From positions 1 through 47,585 of IMG/VR virus record IMGVR_UViG_3300010354_000142: a stretch of DNA of 47,585 nt; one strand, 5' to 3'. Positions within the stretch are counted from its first letter, which is position 1. Every line of letters begins with the position of its first letter. The position numbers were made by a program, and so were the translations under genes. Shown in pieces: positions 1-6,595 of this stretch. Below the pieces are notes generated by a model. It had not been told where the DNA came from, searched no databases, and saw only the letters and a list, made by a program, of their open reading frames with translations. Source of the stretch: a virus.

Positions 1-2
1 GA

Positions 3-1682
3 GGTTCCACAAGTATTTGGGGTAATTAATGAAAGTTGTGGTGCCGGTAATGTCCAATTTCTATTAGCCTTATATGATAACGCCGCAATTATTTCTTCAT
101 CATCAATAACAATCATTTTTGAATCAGGATAAACTTTACCTACTCTACTAGGAAGACCATTTGGTTGTGCAAATGTATCCCAAAGATTATAGTATCTCAT
201 CCCGGGTTGATTCATATTTGATGAAACAGTTGATTTTGTATATTGTACTTGGAATAGATTTTTTCCTTCAAATCCTGGAGGATCAACATAAAAAGTTTGA
301 CCATAACAACACTCAGGGTTTTTGTGCCACATCAAAGTTGGTATGTGTAATCTAAAGTTTCTTGCTTGACCTTGTGTATTTAAAGGGTTCGACACATCAT
401 AAGGTTGCATTGCAAACTTTTCTCCATAGAAGAAATCAATAGTTTGATTTGTATAATGTATAATTGCAATTGCTTTTTGATTTTTTGGTAAAACAACTTG
501 TTTTTCACCAAATGAGTTGTAGTAATAAACATCATCTGTCGATGTCTGAGCACTTGTGGTATACCCCAAATATTCTTTTGATCCAATGTATTGTTTAGAA
601 CCAAAATTAGCATAACCCTCAAATTGATTTGCAATAAGACCTGCAGGATTTTCAGTCCATGGAATATTCATGTTCCAAATTTTAACATCAAATTGATCCG
701 TGTCACATACTGATTCAAAGTCTATCACACTTTTAGCCCAATGTGGTTCTGGTGTAAAACTATCGTATAATGGAACCATTTGTGGTGGATATATAAGTGC
801 TCTTGCAATACATTCCGAAGACAAATCAGTATAATTTGGTGTTGTTCTATCTAAAGTTAATAGGTTTCCACAGACAGCAACAATCTTATATGTCAGAATT
901 GCAACACAACTATAAACTGATTTTAAACAGTCTGCAGGTGGTGGTGCCGGACATAATGGACTGTTTGAAACCGTCACACATGGTGTACTTGTCGGTGTTG
1001 GTGTTGCGGTAGGAGATAAACATGGATTACCAATAGTTCCTGAAGGAGTTGGTGTTGGAGTTGGTGTTTGATATTGAGAGGCCGAAGGTGATTGTGTAGG
1101 TGTTGGGGTTGGTAAGTTACTACAAGAACAATCTTGAGCTGCTAAGCCATCATAATATATTGTAATTATATCACCTACTTCAGGTGTGTTTGTGTTCCCA
1201 ACATTACAATCTAAACGATAAACCTCAATTTGGTTAGTACCAACCAAAGTTGACATGTTTACAACATAGTTGGGTGTGATAACATATTGATTGTTTACAA
1301 GAGCCTTCCAATTTAAAGTATTTGCGGAAGTGAATCCCGAAAAGAATCCTCTAGGCGCCGCTCTATTGAATACGGGTTCAACTTGTGAATCCATAAATGG
1401 TATACCATATATATTAGTTTCGCCTTGATCAACCAAATAAGGGTATTTAATGTATTGTCTATTTGATTCAGGAACTCCACTACTATTCTGTGCGTTGAAC
1501 TGTGGTTCGAGAATCATAGTGTCAGCTTGATTATATGTTTGTGGCAAAGCATTGTAAGAAACTTCACTGTCTCCTATTGCAAAGTATGCAACTCTAAAAT
1601 TACCTTCAGATAGTTTTTGTCTACCTGTATCAGTAACTCTTGTGTTAACTAAACCCGATGTGTTTTTTATTATGTATGCCAT
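3..1682 (-). CDS. Tail or fibre structural protein, C-terminus beyond the window
   Basis: An open frame runs from ATG at 1682 to the left edge without a stop, so at least 560 residues are present and the C-terminus is missing. It begins MAYIIKNTSGLVNTRVTDTG and continues with a GRQKLSEGNF...YFAIGDSEV stretch. This loosely recalls the N-terminus of phage tail-collar fibre proteins (TDAGR...FAxGD), but the likeness is weak. Residues about 190-233 form a Pro/Thr/Ser linker of PTPTP type, flanked by Cys-containing segments. The rest looks like a beta-rich virion protein, with no enzyme motif seen. It is the last visible member of the adhesion block and has a TATTTATT box 6 bases before the start. 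A virion role is inferred from context and composition; the exact role is unknown. Confidence 0.8.
   Translation of the reverse strand, partial: MAYIIKNTSGLVNTRVTDTGRQKLSEGNFRVAYFAIGDSEVSYNALPQTYNQADTMILEPQFNAQNSSGVPESNRQYIKYPYLVDQGETNIYGIPFMDSQVEPVFNRAAPRGFFSGFTSANTLNWKALVNNQYVITPNYVVNMSTLVGTNQIEVYRLDCNVGNTNTPEVGDIITIYYDGLAAQDCSCSNLPTPTPTQSPSASQYQTPTPTPTPSGTIGNPCLSPTATPTPTSTPCVTVSNSPLCPAPPPADCLKSVYSCVAILTYKIVAVCGNLLTLDRTTPNYTDLSSECIARALIYPPQMVPLYDSFTPEPHWAKSVIDFESVCDTDQFDVKIWNMNIPWTENPAGLIANQFEGYANFGSKQYIGSKEYLGYTTSAQTSTDDVYYYNSFGEKQVVLPKNQKAIAIIHYTNQTIDFFYGEKFAMQPYDVSNPLNTQGQARNFRLHIPTLMWHKNPECCYGQTFYVDPPGFEGKNLFQVQYTKSTVSSNMNQPGMRYYNLWDTFAQPNGLPSRVGKVYPDSKMIVIDDEEIIAALSYKANRNWTLPAPQLSLITPNTCGT
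985..1115 (-). repeat. Pro/Thr/Ser-rich linker repeat inside the left-edge gene
   Basis: The minus strand encodes alternating Pro-Thr and Pro-Ser units (PTPTPTQSPSAS, then TPTPTPTPSG, then SPTATPTPTSTP). The DNA is a degenerate run of GGTGTT/GGAGTT-type units on the plus strand. Such linkers usually act as stiff, extended spacers between folded domains. The 301-residue protein at 11781-12686 has a shorter S/P/T stretch of similar type. Confidence 0.7.
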
Positions 1683-1688
1683 TTATTG

Positions 1689-1696
1689 AATAAATA
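1689..1696 (-). promoter_or_regulatory. TATTTATT box, candidate late promoter
   Basis: The minus strand reads TATTTATT 6 bases before the ATG at 1682. It is one of nine similar boxes in the window. If it acts as a -10 element the transcript would be almost leaderless. Confidence 0.35.
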
Positions 1697-1710
1697 TACT
1701 TTTAATTGTT

Positions 1711-3783
1711 TTATGGGAATGTAAGTGGTGGTCTTAAAGGAGGATTTGTTACTTGGACATTACAACAACCGCAATTTTGTATTGTTGCATTACTTAAAGT
1801 AAGCGAATAAGTGGATTTTGCTCCTTTACAAGATCCTGCAGAGAATAAACCAATGGTGTTCAATGTATATCCTGTGACGACCTGATTACTTGTTAATGTG
1901 AGTGGGTAACCCAAAGCTCTTTGAGTTTGTGAAATATTAATTGGACCTGAACTAGTACAAGGACCTGTCAACAAAGATGTACTATTATTAGTAGTGATCA
2001 AGTTTGTTATTGGTGAACCTGTAACATATCCCGCGGTAATGAACAATGGTTGAGGAAAAATAGTTGAGGGGTAGAATCCTGTTGATATATTTAAAACCAA
2101 ATTAACACTTATGTAAACACCGGGTGGTAATGATGGTGCTACTATGTTAAAAGTATTGTTTGTATAATCCGCATTAAGAGTAACTGTGTATGTAGTTACT
2201 TGTAAATTGGTAATTTGTGTTTGTACGACTTGTGATACAACATTATTTGAATCGATCGCTTGAACATTATAATTACCTGAACTAAGGTTGTTGAATATCG
2301 GGGATTGTTGATATGTCTGTCCTCCGTTTATAGAATATTGGTAGGGTAATACTCCTCCCGTAGCACTCATAGTGATACTTCCACCTTGATTACATGACCC
2401 ATCATTTTTATTAACTACTAAACTAATTGTATAAGCAGAACTACATTCTCCTGTTACAACACTCATACTTAATAGTGTTGGTGGTCCAGCGATCTGCCAA
2501 TTAGAAAGTGGAGGATAAGATGGATCATAATTAGTAATACCAACACTCGGATATCCTGTGAGTACCCATTGGCTAGGGCTGGCACCTGAATTCCAATATA
2601 TAAGATATGGGTCTGTTGAAGCCGTCCAACTAGGTTCTCCGTTAATTGTGGATCCGGGGCTAAACTGTACATTTGTAGTTTGGATTGGTGAGAGATACTC
2701 TTTATCGTCTCTTGTTGTAAAAGTCACACAAAGATCTGTTTCTTCTTTCGGTATTACAGGAATAACACAACTACCCACATATGATTCGGTGATCACTAAC
2801 TGTGTGTCAGAAACTACTAACCAATCTCCTGTACCTCCTGTTGGGTAAAAATCCTGTGAAATTAATTTATTGAAAGGGTTACCTTGGCAATCCAATGTCT
2901 CACAAAATAACCAACTATCTGTTGCTCCGTCAAAGAATACATATCCAAGTTCAACCACACCATATTGTAAAAAATAATATGGTTTACCATTTTTCATCCC
3001 AACTTTTGAACTATTGACATATACAATATTATCTTCTACAACTCCCGAAACAATAAAACACATTCCTGAAATTGTTAAAGTTTCCGCAGTTAACACACAT
3101 GTTGTGTTTGCGGTAAAATCACCATAATAGTCAGTTACTGTCGCGGTATATTCACCAATTCCCAAATTGATGAGAGCTGGCGCAAAACTTCCTATTTCCC
3201 AAAATATTGTATAAGGGGGTGTTCCTCCTGTAATTACAAGAGCAGCTGACCCATCAAAGGATTGGTCGTTCGATGGTTGTTGGACTAAACAGTTTACATC
3301 CATCGGGAATATTGTGATTACATCACATTCATTCTTGGGTTTAACTGTAGGTATTGTTGGGGGACACTGACCATTTTGACATATGTCAGTCAACTTGATT
3401 GGTATTTGAGTTGGCGTATCGAATTGAGGATATACTTTACTACAAATGTTATAAGTCAAACCTTCTTGAATTGTATCTACCACTATCTCGTCATTACAGT
3501 TTACATATGTAACATCTGTTGTTTGACTTGCAGATCTGATAAAATAACAATAACAAGGACAACTACATGTATCACCCGTTACAGATGTTATTTCATAAGT
3601 AACTTGACAATCAATACTTCCTAAACTCAAAACATAAAAACATGTATCAGGAATTCCATCGACAGGATCCGTTAAGTATACTCTTACATAAGAAGATGAG
3701 TGGGCACTCAGACCTGAAAAATTCGAAACAATAGGTTCATATGAACCGTCACAAGAATATAATATATAACAATTTTCTACCAT
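1711..3783 (-). CDS. Adhesin-like tail fibre protein with SprB-type repeats
   Basis: A 690-residue, Cys-rich, beta-strand-rich protein. Two segments look like SprB/PKD-type repeats: residues about 172-232 (ITGGTPPYTIFWEIG, then GEYTATVTDYYG) and about 458-525 (NDGSCNQGGSI, PYQYSINGG, LSSGNYNVQAIDS). Between them, residues about 256-339 and 371-447 form a degenerate tandem pair built on NG(K/E)P, a central W, a second W and a closing G-x-C. The N-terminus has a CSCPCYC cluster (residues 73-79) and the C-terminus a CGCC motif. SprB repeats are typical of the Flavobacterium gliding adhesin SprB and related surface proteins. Position after collagen-like and SprB-like genes suggests a receptor-binding fibre or tip. 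No signal peptide is seen, which fits a virion protein better than an expressed surface protein. Confidence 0.8.
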   Translation of the reverse strand: MVENCYILYSCDGSYEPIVSNFSGLSAHSSSYVRVYLTDPVDGIPDTCFYVLSLGSIDCQVTYEITSVTGDTCSCPCYCYFIRSASQTTDVTYVNCNDEIVVDTIQEGLTYNICSKVYPQFDTPTQIPIKLTDICQNGQCPPTIPTVKPKNECDVITIFPMDVNCLVQQPSNDQSFDGSAALVITGGTPPYTIFWEIGSFAPALINLGIGEYTATVTDYYGDFTANTTCVLTAETLTISGMCFIVSGVVEDNIVYVNSSKVGMKNGKPYYFLQYGVVELGYVFFDGATDSWLFCETLDCQGNPFNKLISQDFYPTGGTGDWLVVSDTQLVITESYVGSCVIPVIPKEETDLCVTFTTRDDKEYLSPIQTTNVQFSPGSTINGEPSWTASTDPYLIYWNSGASPSQWVLTGYPSVGITNYDPSYPPLSNWQIAGPPTLLSMSVVTGECSSAYTISLVVNKNDGSCNQGGSITMSATGGVLPYQYSINGGQTYQQSPIFNNLSSGNYNVQAIDSNNVVSQVVQTQITNLQVTTYTVTLNADYTNNTFNIVAPSLPPGVYISVNLVLNISTGFYPSTIFPQPLFITAGYVTGSPITNLITTNNSTSLLTGPCTSSGPINISQTQRALGYPLTLTSNQVVTGYTLNTIGLFSAGSCKGAKSTYSLTLSNATIQNCGCCNVQVTNPPLRPPLTFP

Positions 3784-3790
3784 TACTTAC

Positions 3791-3798
3791 AATAAATA
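3791..3798 (-). promoter_or_regulatory. TATTTATT box, candidate late promoter
   Basis: The minus strand reads TATTTATT 7 bases before the ATG at 3783, in the short gap after the glycosyltransferase gene. Confidence 0.33.
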
Positions 3799-3799
3799 A

Positions 3800-4780
3800 T
3801 CAACTTTCGTATTTTTTAATGAATGATCTCATATTATCTATATATTTTACAGTAGAACTGTTGGGTTCTATAAAATCAAAGTATGTTGGATCTTCTTTAA
3901 GTCTTTCAATTGGATCAACATTTATAAACTCACCTTTATAAAACTTTTTGAATCTCATATCTTGAGTTACTCCTGCCATGTGTAAAATAGGTCTTTTATT
4001 GTAAATCTCAATTGAGTCTGTAGCCCATGAAAATTCAAGTTCATTTGTTATTTTTGTTTTGTGCCCATACAACCACAAGTTCCACAACAATGACCACATT
4101 TCAGCTGTCCAAAATTGTATCTCTCCTGGTGAAATTGGGAACCTTTTTTGGTAATCTAACATTTGATCATATAATACGGTTGAATCTTTATATATCTTAT
4201 CCCACAATTCACAATTTGTGTTTTTAATGAGGTATTGTCCTCCACCTGAATTTTCTTGATTTTGTTTTATTAACTCAACATCGATTCCAACCACATTTGC
4301 CATTTCGTTGATAAGTTGACCTTTTTCAGAATTTGAGTGTTGTAGTTCGTATCTTTTACAACAATCCATAATATAGTTGTATCCTATGTAACCAACCGTG
4401 TCTGACAAATAAGAAATGTCGTCATTTAACATTTCATTAAAATTTGGTAATCTATTGAAGATTATATCTGCGTCGTGTAAAAAGAACAGTTCTCCATACT
4501 TTGGATTTACTTGTAACCACTTTGAAACAAGGAATGGTTTTATTGAAGGGATATAATGTCCTTTTGTTCTTTCGTCTTTAAAATGGTGAAGTTGTATTCC
4601 AAGTTTTTGGAGTTCTAATGACTCCTCGGATGGTTCAGTATTTCTATTAACTATTCCTAAGATCACATGTATTTGATTTGGATCAATTCCTTTTTCAACA
4701 AAGTTATTAATATACAATTTGATTTGCCAAATAAAATATGGGACATCAGGTTGTGCCGTCACAAATAGAATTTTTTCCAT
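3800..4780 (-). CDS. Putative glycosyltransferase (GT-A-like, DXD motif)
   Basis: A 326-residue soluble protein that opens with an alternating hydrophobic strand (KILFVTAQPDVPYF). It has the motif FFLHDADIIF at residues 99-108, a classical DXD (Asp103, Asp105) that binds the metal and nucleotide-sugar in GT-A enzymes. A later segment, ILHMAGVTQDMRFKKFYKG, carries a His where many GT-A enzymes have a C-terminal metal or phosphate ligand. The opening and the Y-F-x-W-Q motif faintly recall plant hydroxyproline/serine glycosyltransferases, but this is from memory only. It lies between two fibre genes, so it may glycosylate a fibre (the Ser/Thr-rich Gly-X-Y protein next door is a natural candidate) or modify a host glycan. 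Substrate and donor are unknown. No TATTTAT box precedes it. Confidence 0.72.
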   Translation of the reverse strand: MEKILFVTAQPDVPYFIWQIKLYINNFVEKGIDPNQIHVILGIVNRNTEPSEESLELQKLGIQLHHFKDERTKGHYIPSIKPFLVSKWLQVNPKYGELFFLHDADIIFNRLPNFNEMLNDDISYLSDTVGYIGYNYIMDCCKRYELQHSNSEKGQLINEMANVVGIDVELIKQNQENSGGGQYLIKNTNCELWDKIYKDSTVLYDQMLDYQKRFPISPGEIQFWTAEMWSLLWNLWLYGHKTKITNELEFSWATDSIEIYNKRPILHMAGVTQDMRFKKFYKGEFINVDPIERLKEDPTYFDFIEPNSSTVKYIDNMRSFIKKYES

Positions 4781-4814
4781 AAAGAAAAATTAAACCGAAT
4801 TTTAAAAAAGTGAA

Positions 4815-6278
4815 TTAGTAAACTTTGTTCAATACTAAGAATTCTGAATAAATAAAATTTGACGCGTTTGTGGAACTAAATTGTACTGTAATATCTAAAG
4901 TATTTGATATAGTAGTATCAAATGTTGTATTGTTCACTGTTGTAAAACCTTGCGCATCATAACTATTAGAAGAATCAGTAATGAATGTAAAAAACCCTGT
5001 ACTCAATATTGTGGCATTTCCTGTTGTACCTGTCGATCTAATTGTGAATCCAACATCAAACATGAAATGATTATTAGTAATGGTTGGCATTGTAATTGGC
5101 CCCGTATCACCAAGGATGACAGATCCTGTTTTCACTCTAATTTCTATTGTGTCGTTATTTTGTGTACCAAGGTCCCCGAACATTTTTAGTGTGAAAGAAT
5201 CTCCGACGGAAAATCCATTTGGCGGTACTGTTAGTGTACCAAGACCATTTCCAATTATTGTTGTTTCTGATGTAGTACCTGATACTGTAACACTATTACC
5301 TGTTTGAGAAAATAAACCATATACATATGGGAATGGACTGACAGGTGAAGTCCCACTAGTACCTGCCGAACCACTAGAACCTGATGTTCCTGTTGATCCT
5401 GATGAACCACTAGTTCCTGCGGACCCACTAGTTCCTGCACTTCCTGAGAATGCAAAGTTAAAACTTATTGAGTAGTAAGATAAACTGTTAAGTGACCCAT
5501 TCGATGCGAGGGTGTTATTAACATTAATAGTAAAGTATGTAGTGTTATCGATAACCGAATTAAGATCCCAACTCCCGACAATTGAATTGTTGGATACATC
5601 AGTTATTGTTATGACAAACCCTGAGTTTTGGAATTTAGTAAGTAATGTATAATAATTGTTCAAGTAAATATCATTTATTGAGATGTCAATAGTAGTAATA
5701 CTAGAAATTATTGAACTGTCTGTTGTAAAATAAGATGATGAAACTGAAGTTGGGTCCCACAACCATCTTGAGCTAACTGACCCATCAACACCCCCGAATC
5801 CAGAAGTCCCGTCTGTACCTGAAATACCACTAGTACCTGAGGATCCACTTGTACCATCAATACCTGAAACACCACTTGATCCAGAACTTCCGTCGAATCC
5901 TGATGTACCATCAATTCCGCTAGTTCCCGATGATCCACTAATGCCACTAGTACCAGAACTACCACTAGTACCATCTGTTCCGGAAGATCCGCTCGTCCCA
6001 TTTGACCCCGATGTTCCGCTTGATCCCGAACTTCCATTTGATCCTGAAGTTCCACTAATCCCATCAACTCCGCTCGATCCTGAACTCCCGCTCAATCCTG
6101 ATGTACCACTTGAACCTGAACTTCCACTTGTACCCGTTATTGCAGCCGCAACTTGTGCAATTGAGGCTTTAAAAGATGATCCTGCAGGATTTTGTGAAGT
6201 ATCACCTGTTATTACAATGTGTATTAAATCATTTAAGGAGACTCCTGATGCAAATATTTGGTCGGTAAGTAATGCCAT
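4815..6278 (-). CDS. Collagen-like Gly-X-Y tail fibre protein
   Basis: A 487-residue protein. Residues 1-48 form a small N-terminal region (MALLTDQIFASGVSLNDLIH) likely to attach to the virion. Residues 49-167 are about 39 uninterrupted Gly-X-Y triplets, mostly GSS, GTS, GIS, GID and GTD. A globular insert follows, then a second block of 11 triplets (33 residues), then a beta-rich C-terminal domain of about 175 residues rich in Thr, Asn and Ser. Collagen-like triple-helical shafts with globular tips are known in phage tail fibres and usually imply a trimer. There is no proline, so the shaft is of the bacterial Ser/Thr type and could be a glycosylation target for the adjacent transferase. The C-terminal domain is the best guess for receptor contact. 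Confidence 0.85.
   Translation of the reverse strand: MALLTDQIFASGVSLNDLIHIVITGDTSQNPAGSSFKASIAQVAAAITGTSGSSGSSGTSGLSGSSGSSGVDGISGTSGSNGSSGSSGTSGSNGTSGSSGTDGTSGSSGTSGISGSSGTSGIDGTSGFDGSSGSSGVSGIDGTSGSSGTSGISGTDGTSGFGGVDGSVSSRWLWDPTSVSSSYFTTDSSIISSITTIDISINDIYLNNYYTLLTKFQNSGFVITITDVSNNSIVGSWDLNSVIDNTTYFTINVNNTLASNGSLNSLSYYSISFNFAFSGSAGTSGSAGTSGSSGSTGTSGSSGSAGTSGTSPVSPFPYVYGLFSQTGNSVTVSGTTSETTIIGNGLGTLTVPPNGFSVGDSFTLKMFGDLGTQNNDTIEIRVKTGSVILGDTGPITMPTITNNHFMFDVGFTIRSTGTTGNATILSTGFFTFITDSSNSYDAQGFTTVNNTTFDTTISNTLDITVQFSSTNASNFIYSEFLVLNKVY
5346..5444 (-). repeat. Second Gly-X-Y coding repeat (11 triplets)
   Basis: Ninety-nine bases encode 11 triplets (GSA, GTS, GSS, GST) just before the C-terminal globular domain of the collagen-like fibre. 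The DNA is a degenerate 9-base periodic repeat, built largely on CCACTAGTACCTG-like units on the plus strand. Confidence 0.8.
5778..6134 (-). repeat. Main Gly-X-Y coding repeat (about 39 triplets)
   Basis: About 357 bases of degenerate 9-base periodic DNA encode residues 49-167 of the collagen-like fibre. Slippage or recombination here would change shaft length in whole triplets without breaking the frame. The complementary strand gives a spurious Pro-rich frame. Confidence 0.85.
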
Positions 6279-6285
6279 ATCAATT

Positions 6286-6293
6286 TATAAATA
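6286..6293 (-). promoter_or_regulatory. TATTTATA box, candidate late promoter
   Basis: The minus strand reads TATTTATA 7 bases before the ATG at 6278 of the collagen-like fibre gene. The box overlaps the end of the 98-residue gene upstream. Confidence 0.35.
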
Positions 6294-6298
6294 TTTGG

Positions 6299-6595
6299 TT
6301 ATTGGAATTCGTAAGGGGTTCCATCCATAAAGAAGAAATAATCTAAGTTTTGGAATTGTTTTGGCGGTGCCCCTACAACACAATAAATTGTTTCAGTAAC
6401 AGAACACCCAAATGAATCAGTTAGTGTTAGTTGTACAACTGGTGCGCTATTGAATTGTACCGGTAATGTGAATGTTATTGGAAATGTAGTTCCACTTCCA
6501 AGATAAGAACAATTATTCCCGTAAAAATCACAAACGGTACCACTAAATGGAGGTGTAATGCCCGTCGCAGAAAATATGGTTACTTGGTTTGCCAT
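6299..6595 (-). CDS. Small beta-rich virion protein (98 aa)
   Basis: A 98-residue protein with the look of a single Ig/PKD-like module: a GTVCDFYGNNC segment, then FPITFTLPV, then VQLTLTDSFGCSVTETIYC. The phrase LTLTDSFGC resembles the last strand of the SprB-like repeats in the gene just upstream. Its ATG at 6595 follows directly on the TAA stop of that gene, so translation is probably coupled. No enzyme motif is present. It could be a cap, chaperone or short fibre subunit working with the 732-residue fibre. I recognise no named family. Confidence 0.7.
   Translation of the reverse strand: MANQVTIFSATGITPPFSGTVCDFYGNNCSYLGSGTTFPITFTLPVQFNSAPVVQLTLTDSFGCSVTETIYCVVGAPPKQFQNLDYFFFMDGTPYEFQ

Noticed and set aside
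5346-6134. CRISPR-like array
   Set aside because: The repeats are 9-base coding triplets without spacers and encode the Gly-X-Y shaft.
5941-6330. Plus-strand frame with Pro-Glu/Leu repeats (VPLDPELP type)
   Set aside because: It is the complement of the Gly-X-Y repeat gene. Its regularity comes from the repeat DNA, and nothing else is coded on the plus strand.
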